Translations under genes and position numbers: made by a program | Shown: piece by piece, positions 42,725-51,318 of the stretch | Layout of the letters: each line of letters opens with the position of its first letter | How positions within the stretch are numbered: position 1 is the first letter of the stretch | Notes under the pieces: generated by a model | Told to the model about the DNA's origin: nothing | Seen by the model: the letters and a program-made list of their open reading frames with translations, nothing else | The model's database searches: none | From: CAWDMC01 sp963803295 | Lineage (GTDB): Bacteria; Acidobacteriota; Terriglobia; UBA7540 | Direction of reading: 5' to 3' | DNA: 64,000 bases | Assembly: GCA_963803295.1 (NCBI GenBank) | Contig: CAWDMC010000005.1 | Span: forward strand, 124,001-188,000

Positions 42725-44812
42725 ATGAGCGCGCTGTTGCCACAAGTCGACCGTCTGCACAGTAAGCCGGCAGAGATATCTCTCCGGCAGAAGGCGGCTT
42801 CGACGCGATCCGCAGTGCCCGATTTCACCGAGTCGGATTCCACCACCACCGGCAGTTCTTCTTTCGCCGCGCAACTCAAAAGCTTCCTGGATCGAACTCA
42901 GGACAAAACACCGGCGAAGACGGGTTCCTCCAAGGCTGACAAGCGGCGAGTTTCCCGAGACAACACCGATCCCGCCGCAACCAGGATGCAGGTGACGGTG
43001 ATCCCGGTCCCGTCGCCAACACCGTCCCCAACACCGGCTGGCGCATTCTTCGCCGGTTACGCGGCTGAGCAGCAGATCTCGACCAAGGGTGGCCTCCCGG
43101 TTGCACCTTTGGGTGGCACGTCCGGCCAGACGCTCGCGAGCACCGTGGATTCGCAGTCACTTCCCCTTCCCGGGACACCGGGAGACAAATCGAACCAATT
43201 CCAGGGAGATCAAGCAGCTCCGGACGACCGCACCAAGATGCCGGCTCCCCAGGCTGCGAGCATCCCTCCGAGCACGGCAATCCCGCAGTTTTCCGAGGAT
43301 CTACGGTCTGATAGCTTCGCGGCCAAGGCACAGCAAGCAGAAGCGGCGGTGGAGCAGAGGGACTCGAACAGCCAGGAGAAGTCCGCGAGTAAGGCTGCAC
43401 CCAGCGGGGAAGACGCACCGCAGAACACCTCCGCGCCACCTTCGAACCAGAACGACGACGCCCAGGCGAGCAATGGGAGTTTCACCGATTTTCCGAATGC
43501 GCGGGTGACGTCATTCACCGTTACTGGTTCGGCACCGGTAACCGATTCGGTGACGCCGATCCTCACTGCCAGCCTCGGCCCAAATGCCGTGTCTGACCTC
43601 AAAGCGCGCGAAGTGTTCTCGATGAAGCAAGCCGAAAGCGCGGGCGGCTCCTCCACCCAGGCGCAAAGCTCAGCGAATTTACCGGCAGAATCAACAGGCG
43701 ACGCGGGCGCGCGCCGATCTGCAGATGAAAGTTTGCGAGCCGCCCAAGATGCCAGCAGCGCAAGTCCCGCAGCCGATGTTCTTGCTGCGAGCGCAGTTTC
43801 AGTGGCCCCTTCACCGGCCATATCACGCCTGACCCGGCATTCGGAGAAATCGCCTCGTTCGCATGTAGCGGGCGCTGACACTGCCGACTCCGCCCGCGTT
43901 AAGGAAGCCTTCCAGAACGCCCTGAACTCGTCGCTGGGCAAGGTTCCAACGGCAACCTCCAAGATGGAGCAAAACTCCGCCCAGCGTGCGGTTGTAACCA
44001 ACGCGTTCGCAGCTCAGCGCGTCCAGTCTCTGCACACGAACAAATCTCAGACTCCGCTTTCAGAGGCTGCGACGGCAGCGCGCACTACCAGGAACTCAGG
44101 AGCTCCGGCTGGGCCGGGCAGCGGTCGCATCCGTCAAGGGAATCCGTCAAACGGACCCGATAGCGCGAGCAAGGCGGAGACCGCAAGGACCATGCTCCCG
44201 GCGGGCAACTCAAGCGATGCCGAATCTGCGACAGACTCGGTTCGAACTTCCAGCGACGGCCAACCCAATCCCCCCAGCAGCACTCCCGCGAATGTCCCAG
44301 GCCAGTCGCCGGTGACAGGAAATCCGGCAGCGCAGGAGAGAGGATTGGCCGCCTGGGACAATATGGATGCGCGGGCCGGCCGGATCGTCAACGCGGCCAG
44401 CCTCGCCGCCCAACCCGATCACGTAGAAATGCGCATGGATGTCCGCACCGAGAAGCTGGGGGCGCTCGAGATCCATGCCGTACTCGAACGCGGCCGGCTG
44501 GGCGCCTCGATCAGTGCAGAAACTCCCGAGGCCCGCAGCATACTAGCATCGCACCTGCCGTCGCTCGAGCAGTCGCTCTCCGACCGGCATGTCCATATGG
44601 AGAACATCGTAATTTCAAACCATCCGACGGGCAGCGAAAGCACCCTCGCCGGAGGGTCCGACACCCAAGGCAGAGGCAATCAACAGGGGTCGCCCGGGAA
44701 TCGCGGCAACGGCCCCTGGTCGCCCGAGAAGATTTCCAGCATACCGGAGCAAAGCGAATCCGACGCGTGGGACTCCGAAGGACCCTGGCGCAAGTTGAGC
44801 GTGCGCGCTTAG
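42725..44812 (+). CDS. fliK: Flagellar hook-length control protein FliK
   Basis: A 695-residue protein. The first 570 residues are low complexity, rich in Ser, Ala, Pro, Asp and Gln, as in the disordered ruler part of FliK. The conserved Flg_hook domain lies at about 575-650: VEMRMDVRTEKLGALEIHAV, ERGRLGASISAETPEARSIL, then LEQSLSDRHVHMENIVI. FliK is secreted during hook assembly and flips export specificity by acting on FlhB, which is encoded in the same operon. It is the first gene visible here; flagellar basal-body genes flgB/C and fliE-I are not in the window. Confidence 0.85.
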   Translation: MSALLPQVDRLHSKPAEISLRQKAASTRSAVPDFTESDSTTTGSSSFAAQLKSFLDRTQDKTPAKTGSSKADKRRVSRDNTDPAATRMQVTVIPVPSPTPSPTPAGAFFAGYAAEQQISTKGGLPVAPLGGTSGQTLASTVDSQSLPLPGTPGDKSNQFQGDQAAPDDRTKMPAPQAASIPPSTAIPQFSEDLRSDSFAAKAQQAEAAVEQRDSNSQEKSASKAAPSGEDAPQNTSAPPSNQNDDAQASNGSFTDFPNARVTSFTVTGSAPVTDSVTPILTASLGPNAVSDLKAREVFSMKQAESAGGSSTQAQSSANLPAESTGDAGARRSADESLRAAQDASSASPAADVLAASAVSVAPSPAISRLTRHSEKSPRSHVAGADTADSARVKEAFQNALNSSLGKVPTATSKMEQNSAQRAVVTNAFAAQRVQSLHTNKSQTPLSEAATAARTTRNSGAPAGPGSGRIRQGNPSNGPDSASKAETARTMLPAGNSSDAESATDSVRTSSDGQPNPPSSTPANVPGQSPVTGNPAAQERGLAAWDNMDARAGRIVNAASLAAQPDHVEMRMDVRTEKLGALEIHAVLERGRLGASISAETPEARSILASHLPSLEQSLSDRHVHMENIVISNHPTGSESTLAGGSDTQGRGNQQGSPGNRGNGPWSPEKISSIPEQSESDAWDSEGPWRKLSVRA

Positions 44813-44888
44813 CAACCGCCTCGCGCCAAGGCTGAAGACCGAAACTGAGGAAAGACGAGATCGAGACTTTCAAGGGAAGGGAAACACT

Positions 44889-45245
44889 ATGCAGATCGAG
44901 GGAATGTTACAACACGTGATGGCCGCCACGAGGCCGAACGGCACTGCGGACCCCAAGGCAAAAGCCACCGGCCAAAGCGACTCCAGCTCTTCTGATCCGA
45001 GCTCGCAATCGATAAGCTCGCTTCAACCCAATGACTTTATGACCCTGCTGATTGCCCAGATCCAGGCGCAAGATCCAACCAATCCCATGGACCCGACAAC
45101 CTTTGTCAATCAGCTGGTTTCGTTCAACACCCTCGAGCAGGTCATGCAAATCAACTCGACCCTCTCGAAATACGTTAATCCCCCGGCTTCCACTGACAGC
45201 ACGAGTACAACGGGCGCGAAACCTTCCACCACGGGCTCGAACTAA
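44889..45245 (+). CDS. flgD: Flagellar hook capping protein FlgD (short form)
   Basis: A 118-residue FlgD that scaffolds hook subunit assembly. The conserved N-terminal block is complete: LQPNDFMTLLIAQIQAQDPT followed by NPMDPTTFVNQLVSFNTLEQ. The C-terminal Tudor/FnIII-like domains of the classical 220-residue FlgD are missing; instead a Thr/Ser-rich tail ends the protein. Short FlgDs are known in some phyla. AAGGGA precedes the ATG. It lies between fliK and flgE, the usual order. Confidence 0.88.
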   Translation: MQIEGMLQHVMAATRPNGTADPKAKATGQSDSSSSDPSSQSISSLQPNDFMTLLIAQIQAQDPTNPMDPTTFVNQLVSFNTLEQVMQINSTLSKYVNPPASTDSTSTTGAKPSTTGSN

Positions 45246-45301
45246 GACACGACGTCCACCTCCAAGGTGGCTACGAATTAGGAGATGATTAGGAGAATAT
45301 C

Positions 45302-46579
45302 ATGGGTAACTTTTCAATTTCGCTTTCGGGGCTTCTTTCCAACGAAAAGGCGTTGAACGTGGTGTCGAACAACCTGGCCAACCTCAATACTACCGGCTAC
45401 AAGGGTGAAAGCACCCAGTTCGCGGACCTGTTCGCGCAGCAACTTGGCGTCAACGGTTCAGGTGATCCGCTACAGGTCGGACTGGGAACCGCGATCACCG
45501 GGACCAGTACTCAATTCACGCAGGGTCCAATCCAGTCTACCGGACAGCCCACCGACCTGGCTATTCAGGGCGATGGATTCTTCCAGGTACAACGGGACGG
45601 CGTGACCATGTATACGCGTGACGGCAGTCTTTCGCAGGACTCCAACGGCTATCTGGTAACCCAGAATGGCGCTCAGCTGATGGGCTTTCCGGCAACGAAT
45701 GGCGTGGTCAATGCCGGCGGTTCGCTGGTGCCGATCCAGATCAACAAAGGGTTGGTTAATCCTCCCAATCCCACCAGCACAGTGCAGCTTGGCATGAATC
45801 TGGACGCTGGCGCGAAAGACGGGACCACTTTTAACACTTCAATCAAGACTTATGATTCGCTGGGTCAGAGCCATCTTCTTACCTATACGCTCACGAAGAC
45901 CGGAGCGGGCGCCTGGTCGTATCAGATCTCCATGCCTGCGGCCGAAGTGAAACAGGTTGGCACTCCTACAGACCCGGTGGTATTGAAAAATGGTACGCTC
46001 CACTTCGACGGTACCGGAACGCTGGACCTTGTAGACGGCGCGGCGGCCGCGAACGTCCCCGGTGTTACCCTTCCGGCAGGCGATACCATGGCTGACGGCG
46101 CCTCCACTCCCAGCTTTACTTGGACACTCTTCGATTCCAAGGTCCCTCCCAGTTCCATGATTACGCAGCAGGCTGGAGCTTCAACCACGTCGAATCTTTA
46201 CCAGGACGGCTACGCGGCGGGCTCGGTGTCGAGCTTCACAATCGGCGCTGACGGCACCGTACAGGAGGTATTCAGCAACGGGCAGGTGACCGACGTCGGC
46301 CAGGTTGCACTGGCTGTCTTCCCGAATCAGCAAGGACTGTTGCGGACCGGTCAGAATAACTACATGGTGAGTCTGGCCTCGGGACTTCCCGCGGTGGGAC
46401 CGCCTGGAACCGACGGCCGCGGACTGATTCAGGAAGACGCCCTGGAAAGCTCCAACGTTGACATCGCCAGCGCTTTCGCCCAATTGATTCTGGCTCAGCG
46501 CGGCTACGAAGCCAACGCTAAGGCCTTTACCACTAACAACACGGTTACGGCCGATACCCTGAACATGGTTCAAGGATAG
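45302..46579 (+). CDS. flgE: Flagellar hook protein FlgE
   Basis: A 425-residue hook protein. The N-terminal rod-class domain reads FSISLSGLLSNEKALNVVSN, NLANLNTTGYKGE; the flgE/F/G domain A has GDGFFQV and YTRDGSLSQDSNGYLV; and the C-terminal coiled-coil segment has ALESSNVDIASAFAQLILAQ and NTVTADTLNMVQG. The terminal NMVQG replaces the more usual LINLR. Size and position favour FlgE over the rod proteins FlgF/FlgG. AGGAG lies before the ATG. Confidence 0.9.
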   Translation: MGNFSISLSGLLSNEKALNVVSNNLANLNTTGYKGESTQFADLFAQQLGVNGSGDPLQVGLGTAITGTSTQFTQGPIQSTGQPTDLAIQGDGFFQVQRDGVTMYTRDGSLSQDSNGYLVTQNGAQLMGFPATNGVVNAGGSLVPIQINKGLVNPPNPTSTVQLGMNLDAGAKDGTTFNTSIKTYDSLGQSHLLTYTLTKTGAGAWSYQISMPAAEVKQVGTPTDPVVLKNGTLHFDGTGTLDLVDGAAAANVPGVTLPAGDTMADGASTPSFTWTLFDSKVPPSSMITQQAGASTTSNLYQDGYAAGSVSSFTIGADGTVQEVFSNGQVTDVGQVALAVFPNQQGLLRTGQNNYMVSLASGLPAVGPPGTDGRGLIQEDALESSNVDIASAFAQLILAQRGYEANAKAFTTNNTVTADTLNMVQG

Positions 46580-46611
46580 TGGTTGACCGGTGGAAACTCG
46601 GCTCGGAGGTA

Positions 46612-46636
46612 GGGGAGGGTCCGCACGGCCCTCTCC
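46612..46636 (+). terminator. GC-rich hairpin after flgE
   Basis: GGGGAGGGTCC (46612-46622) can pair with GGCCCTCTCC (46627-46636) with one bulged T and a four-base loop. No T-run follows, so it may act as a weak or factor-aided terminator or an RNA processing end between flgE and fliL. Confidence 0.4.
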
Positions 46637-46751
46637 GGCGTCTGGCCAAATCGCTCAACTGCAGAGCACAATGAGGCGCACCCGTACGAACAATGGCTCT
46701 TCGGGTCCCCAGTGGCCTCGGCACATGCGCGGGCCTTTCAAAGAGAGTTCT

Positions 46752-46768
46752 AATGAGAATCTCTCATT
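46752..46768. promoter_or_regulatory. AATGAGA-ATC-TCTCATT palindrome
   Basis: A perfect 7-3-7 palindrome in the 358-base gap between flgE and fliL. Its sequence is reminiscent of Fur-type operators, but no iron gene is near. It may be an operator for an internal promoter of the fliL part of the operon. Confidence 0.3.
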
Positions 46769-46937
46769 GCCGTCCTTTCGCTTAGTCCCGTCCGCCTGAA
46801 CACCCCTTCGATACTCCTTCCTGTCTTGCCGAAATCCCTAGAAAACAAATAGCCGGGCGCCAAAACAGCGGCGTTCTGGAGCGGGTGGCGCGGGCCTAAC
46901 CAGCTTTGGCTTAGAACGTGCTTTATCGAATGCCGTT

Positions 46938-47457
46938 ATGGCAGAAGAAAACACAGAAGTCCTGGTTGAAACTGCAGAGGAAGAGTCGCAGAAGAAACCG
47001 AAAAAGAGCATCGTTCCCTTGCTGCTCGTCGTCGTTATGGCGCTCGCGGCCGGAGGAATTCGGCGCCTGGTTTTTTGCGATCCGCCCCTCTAAAACATCG
47101 AAAGCCAAGCCCAAAGCAGCGGCCGTTCCGGAGGAGCCCAAGATCAAGTCCGTGCTCCACATCGAGAGCTTTGTAGTCAATTTGGCCGATCAGACCGACA
47201 CCGCCTTCCTACGCGTTGGGGTAGATATCGGCCTCGACAAAGAGATGAAGAAGGAGGAGGCGGATAAGCAACCGCAGATCATGCCGAGGGTCCGCGATAC
47301 CCTGCTCGATGTGCTGACCTCCTATCAATCGCCCGAACTGCTCGCGGTTGATGGCAAAGCCAAACTCAGAGGCCGTTTGCTTCAGGCTTTGCAGGCGCGC
47401 GTTCCGGAGGTGGGCGTAAGAGAGATCTACTTCACGGACTTTCTGGTGCAGCGATAA
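46938..47457 (+). CDS. fliL: Flagellar basal body protein FliL, frameshifted
   Basis: FliL supports the stator and torque under load. ATG 46938 starts MAEENTEVLVETAEEESQKK, then the single membrane helix SIVPLLLVVVMALAAGG. At about 47061 an extra C shifts the frame and would end the protein at a TAA near 47093. Dropping that base restores GIGAWFFAIRPSKTSKAK and the FliL C-terminal domain (LHIESFVVNLADQTDTAFLR, LLDVLTSYQSPELL, REIYFTDFLVQR). Translated as one continuous frame from 46918, the gene would have a nonsense N-terminus without a membrane helix. Either a sequencing error or a true mutation. fliN starts two bases after its stop. Confidence 0.8.
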
Positions 47458-47459
47458 AA

Positions 47460-47735
47460 ATGGAAGCCGAGCCGGCCGTTACTCAACAGCTTGAAACCAC
47501 GCCGTCCGATTCCTGGTCGGAGGTCATGGGGATTCCCTGCAAGCTCACTGTGGAATTCCCGATCACCGGACTCAAAGTAGGTGATCTCTTGAAGCTTGAG
47601 CGGGGTTCGGTGATCGACGCCCACCAGAACGACAGCACCCCAATTCCGATCTGGGTGAATGGGGTCATGGTGGGATGGGCCGAGTTCGACGTGGTGGGAA
47701 AACGTCTGGCTATTCGCGTTACCGAGTTGAGGTAA
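47460..47735 (+). CDS. fliN: Flagellar switch protein FliN (short)
   Basis: A 91-residue SpoA/C-ring domain: MGIPCKLTVEFPITGLKVGD, LLKLERGSVIDAHQNDS and VMVGWAEFDVVGKRLAIRVT. The length equals a minimal FliN that dimerises in the C-ring and binds FliH during export. A second, larger FliN/FliY-like protein and FliM are encoded about 7 kb downstream, so two SpoA partners exist. Coupled to fliL by a two-base gap. Confidence 0.88.
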   Translation: MEAEPAVTQQLETTPSDSWSEVMGIPCKLTVEFPITGLKVGDLLKLERGSVIDAHQNDSTPIPIWVNGVMVGWAEFDVVGKRLAIRVTELR

Positions 47736-47810
47736 CGATCTCCGGGCCAGCCGGGACGCAAGCAGAAGAACAAGACTACAAGACCAATAGCAGAATTTCG
47801 AGGAGCTCCG

Positions 47811-48107
47811 ATGGAACAGACATTGACCCAGCCTAGTTCATTGTTCGAGTCGATCGTGGCCAAGCTCAGGCTGTTCACCCGCGGAATCAGCGTGCAGCGC
47901 CGGCAGCGCCAACTTCGTTTGCTGGAGACCCTGTCGCTGGGCGACCGGCGTTTTCTGGCTGTGGTGATGGTAGAGCAGGAAAAATTTCTGGTGGGTGGAG
48001 GAGTCAATTCAGTTTCCTTTCTCACCCGTCTCTCTCAGCCGCTCTCGGATCGCTATGAACTGGCGCCCGAAACAGACCAGTCCGAGGATCGGTGGTCCCT
48101 GCGATGA
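47811..48107 (+). CDS. fliO: FliO-like flagellar biosynthesis protein
   Basis: A 98-residue protein in the FliO position directly before fliP, overlapping it by four bases (ATGA). The conserved part is RQLRLLETLSLGDRRFLAVV followed by MVEQEKFLVGGGVNSVSFLT, the FliO cytoplasmic beta-domain. The usual N-terminal membrane helix is not visible; a hydrophobic segment is absent from residues 1-30. FliO helps assemble the FliP ring. The call depends largely on position and the LxLGDRRFLxVVxVxxxxFLVG pattern. Confidence 0.7.
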   Translation: MEQTLTQPSSLFESIVAKLRLFTRGISVQRRQRQLRLLETLSLGDRRFLAVVMVEQEKFLVGGGVNSVSFLTRLSQPLSDRYELAPETDQSEDRWSLR

Positions 48108-48883
48108 AGTGCATCGCCACAGTACGCAGATTGCTGGCCACCGTCTGGGTGGGTTTGCCGCTTACGCTGCTTACCAACCCTGTGCGGGCGATAGCGGTTG
48201 CTCCCCAGCATCCTGCGGCGCCAGGAGGGTTGCAGATCCCCGGACTCGCCGGCGGGACGAGTTCCCTACCCTGGTCCATTCTGATTCTGCTGACTGTGCT
48301 CACGCTGATTCCGGCTCTACTGCTCTCGATTTCACCCTTCGTGCGCATCCTGGTGGTATTCCACTTTTTGCGCCAAGCCCTGGGAACGAACAGCGCACCC
48401 ACCAACCAAACGCTGATCGGCCTTTCGATCTTCCTCACCTACTTCATCATGCAACCCGTCGGGGCGCAGGTCTACCAGACCGCGATCGTGCCCCTGGAAA
48501 GCGGAACTGTCAACGCGCTCGGCGCCATCGAACTCGGCGCCGTGCCGATGCGCCAGTTCATGCTGAAATACACCCGCGAAACCGATCTGGCCCTGTTTGT
48601 CGAACTCAGCAAGGAGCCTCGCCCGCGCCGTCCGGAAGACCTTTCCATGCGCGTGGTCATTCCCGCTTACATGATTTCAGAGCTGAAAGCCGGGTTTCAG
48701 ATCGGCATGATCCTGTTTCTACCCTTCCTGGTGGTTGACCTCGTAGTGGCCTCGATCACCACTTCGGTCGGCATGCTGCAGTTGCCTCCCGTGGTGATCT
48801 CCACGCCACTCAAGATCCTGCTGTTTGTAATGGTGGATGGCTGGCATCTGGTAGTGGGTTCACTGGTCAAGAGCTTCTATTGA
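48104..48883 (+). CDS. fliP: Flagellar export gate protein FliP
   Basis: A 259-residue membrane protein of the type III export gate. The start overlaps the fliO stop as ATGA (48104); the first 25 residues look like a cleavable signal. The family core is intact: RILVVFHFLRQALGTNSAPT, QTLIGLSIFLTYFIM, MRQFMLKYTRETDLALFVEL, PAYMISELKAGFQIGMILFL and PFLVVDLVVASITTSVGMLQ. FliP, FliQ and FliR form a pentamer-based channel with FlhB and FlhA. Confidence 0.96.
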   Translation: MKCIATVRRLLATVWVGLPLTLLTNPVRAIAVAPQHPAAPGGLQIPGLAGGTSSLPWSILILLTVLTLIPALLLSISPFVRILVVFHFLRQALGTNSAPTNQTLIGLSIFLTYFIMQPVGAQVYQTAIVPLESGTVNALGAIELGAVPMRQFMLKYTRETDLALFVELSKEPRPRRPEDLSMRVVIPAYMISELKAGFQIGMILFLPFLVVDLVVASITTSVGMLQLPPVVISTPLKILLFVMVDGWHLVVGSLVKSFY

Positions 48884-48890
48884 GGACGCT

Positions 48891-49160
48891 ATGTTTGCCG
48901 AGAGAGTAGTACTGCTTGCCCGAATGACACTCGAGACCACGCTTTGGGTCAGTGCCCCCATCTTGATCGTGGCCATTGCCGTCGGCCTGATCGTCAGCAT
49001 CCTGCAGGTGATGACCTCCATTCAGGAGACCACTATCGCCACGGTGCCGCGCCTCCTGGCTGTGGCAGGCACCGTTTTTGTGCTGATGCCCTGGATATTG
49101 CGCAAACTAATCGCTTTCGCGGCGTTGCTTTTCGGCGACTTCCGGCCGTACGTCGGATAG
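48891..49160 (+). CDS. fliQ: Flagellar export gate protein FliQ
   Basis: An 89-residue protein with two membrane helices (LWVSAPILIVAIAVGLIVSI and LLAVAGTVFVLMPWIL) and the conserved loop LQVMTSIQETTIATVPRL. It begins seven bases after fliP. The usual family length is 86-90 residues. Confidence 0.95.
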   Translation: MFAERVVLLARMTLETTLWVSAPILIVAIAVGLIVSILQVMTSIQETTIATVPRLLAVAGTVFVLMPWILRKLIAFAALLFGDFRPYVG

Positions 49161-49244
49161 AGGTACTCCCGCATCGGGCCAGCGCCGGCTGGTTATCCTC
49201 CCGGGCGTCTCCTAGAGGACGTGCAGCGGCTCGGCCTTCCACCC

Positions 49245-50012
49245 ATGGACACAACGCTCCAACAGACTCTGGTCAAAGCGGCTTTCATCGGGACGCGCAT
49301 CACCACCCTGATGGTCTTCGCGCCTTTCCTCAGCAGTAAAGCTATTTCGAAACGCATAAAGGCCGGCTTGAGCCTGGTCTTGACGGTATTGTTCTATCCC
49401 CTTTACGCGGGCCCTGATTTCACCCTGAACGCCGCCGGGTGGCTTCAAGGACTGATCGGGGAAATGACTGCGGGATTGGTGATCGGGCTCACGATGAACT
49501 TTGTGTTGGAAGGCACTCAATTCGCGGGCCAGATGCTGGGATTCCAGTTCGGATTCACGCTCGAGACGGCTATCGATCCTACCACCCAGGCCGATTCGCC
49601 GGTACTCTCGACCTTCTTCAACACCCTCGCCATTCTGATATTCCTGCACTTGAATGTTCACCTGTGGATCCTCAAGGGATTGGCCAAGAGCTACGAGTAT
49701 CTGCCGCTGGGCTCGGCGCGGATGACCCAAGCCGGCATCGAGCAACTGTTTCTAAGCTCCGGGCGCATGATGATTGTCGGTGTGCAACTGGCCGCTCCCA
49801 TCCTCGTGGCCACCATGCTGGTGGACTTCACCCTCGGATTCATTAGCCGTTCGGCTCCCCAAATGCCGGTAACCTTCATGTCCATCTCGATCAAGAACGT
49901 GCTGGGCGTGTCCTTGATGGCGGTCCTGATCGGTAGCTGGCCCGGTTTCCTGGAGGCCCGCTTCCGTGAGGCCCTAGAGGTAACGGAACATCTGCTGCGC
50001 CTCTCGCATTAG
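49245..50012 (+). CDS. fliR: Flagellar export gate protein FliR
   Basis: A 255-residue membrane protein with five to six helices and the family marks IGTRITTLMVFAPFLSSKAI, EMTAGLVIGLTMNFVLEGTQ, GFQFGFTLETAIDPTTQADS and APILVATMLVDFTLGFISRS followed by APQMPVTFMSISIKN. ATG 49245 (MDTTLQQ) is preferred; GTG 49221 would add eight residues. It closes the FliPQR gate set. Confidence 0.94.
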   Translation: MDTTLQQTLVKAAFIGTRITTLMVFAPFLSSKAISKRIKAGLSLVLTVLFYPLYAGPDFTLNAAGWLQGLIGEMTAGLVIGLTMNFVLEGTQFAGQMLGFQFGFTLETAIDPTTQADSPVLSTFFNTLAILIFLHLNVHLWILKGLAKSYEYLPLGSARMTQAGIEQLFLSSGRMMIVGVQLAAPILVATMLVDFTLGFISRSAPQMPVTFMSISIKNVLGVSLMAVLIGSWPGFLEARFREALEVTEHLLRLSH

Positions 50013-50038
50013 GGTTGCACTAAAGGGTGGCCTACACC

Positions 50039-51178
50039 ATGGCGGACGACAATCGGACAGAGAAACCGACACAAAGACGACTGGAGAAGGCCCAGGAGAA
50101 GGGCCAAGTCCTGCGCACCCGCGAGCTGCCGGCAGCGCTCGCCCTCCTGACGGTGATCATCATGCTGGGGTGGCACCCGCAGATGATGCGCGACCAGTGG
50201 CAGGGCCTCTTGCGCCACGCCGTGGAGCTCTCGCTATCCGGCAATCCTGTGCTTCTCAGGCAGGTGATTCGCTCGTGCGCCGTGCTGGTGGGAATGTGGG
50301 TCATCCCACCTATGCTGCTGGCCTGGGCCGTGTGCCTGGGAACAACCCTGGCCCAGGGCGGATTGAACCTGGTGGTGGCCCCGCTCCAGCCAAAGCTCAG
50401 CCGGCTGAGCCCGGTCGCCAACCTGGGGAAGCTGTTCTCGATCGGCGGATTGGCTAACTTGCTGAAATCGCTCATCCCCATGGCGTTCATTGTCTATCTG
50501 GTGGTCGGAATCGTCTCGCGGGAGTGGAGCCACATCCTGAGCGGCACCGGAGTGAACCCACGCCAATCCGCAGTGTGGCTGCTCAGCCTTCTCTTCGAGA
50601 TCGCCTGGAAATGCGGGATGGTGTTCCTCGGCTGGTCGGTGGTCGATTACTTCATGCAGCGCTTCAATTTCGAGCGGGGACTGCGGATGAGCAAACAGGA
50701 GCAGCGGGACGAGCACAAAGAAACGGAAGGCGATCCACAAATCAAGGCTCGGATGAGGCGCCAAATGCGCAAGATGCAGCGCCAAAACATCATTCAAAGC
50801 CTGAAGAAAGCTACGGTTGTGATTACCAACCCAACCCACTTTGCCGTCGCCCTCGAGTACAGGCCGGAATCGATGGAAGCGCCGGTGGTGGTGGCCAAGG
50901 GTCAAAACCTGATCGCCAAGAAGATCCGCGAAGAGGCGTTATGGGCTTCCATACCGATCGTGGAGAATCCGCCATTGGCGCAGGCGTTGTTCCGGGGCGT
51001 CCAAGTTGGTCAGGCCATCCCGGTTCAACTGTACGAGGCGGTGGCTGAAATTCTGGCCTTTGTCTTCCGCGCTCAAGGACAGGCGGAAACAGCGCGAGCT
51101 GCCGCCGCGAAGAGGCAAAACCAGCCACCACCCGCCGCCAGCAGTAAAGTGCCAAAACCTTACGGACCAATGGCTTGA
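50039..51178 (+). CDS. flhB: Flagellar export switch protein FlhB
   Basis: A 379-residue protein: N-terminal ADDNRTEKPTQRRLEKAQEK, four membrane helices (about 30-210), then the cytoplasmic domain. The autocleavage site NPTH is at residues 264-267 in VVITNPTHFAVALEY, so substrate switching should work with the FliK encoded upstream. A Pro/Ala-rich tail of about 35 residues ends the protein. ATG 50039 is chosen; GTG 50027 adds four residues. It lies 26 bases after fliR. Confidence 0.96.
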   Translation: MADDNRTEKPTQRRLEKAQEKGQVLRTRELPAALALLTVIIMLGWHPQMMRDQWQGLLRHAVELSLSGNPVLLRQVIRSCAVLVGMWVIPPMLLAWAVCLGTTLAQGGLNLVVAPLQPKLSRLSPVANLGKLFSIGGLANLLKSLIPMAFIVYLVVGIVSREWSHILSGTGVNPRQSAVWLLSLLFEIAWKCGMVFLGWSVVDYFMQRFNFERGLRMSKQEQRDEHKETEGDPQIKARMRRQMRKMQRQNIIQSLKKATVVITNPTHFAVALEYRPESMEAPVVVAKGQNLIAKKIREEALWASIPIVENPPLAQALFRGVQVGQAIPVQLYEAVAEILAFVFRAQGQAETARAAAAKRQNQPPPAASSKVPKPYGPMA

Positions 51179-51318
51179 GATGGCTTGCCGATCGTTGACG
51201 GCTGGAGTTGACCGGACCGGTCAAATTCCCAGGCGATGGACACACGGACGGCATGAGAAACCCCTAAGAGGGAAGAAGGATTGCAGATAGCTGATATTAG
51301 AGAGCCGACGACCTGACC

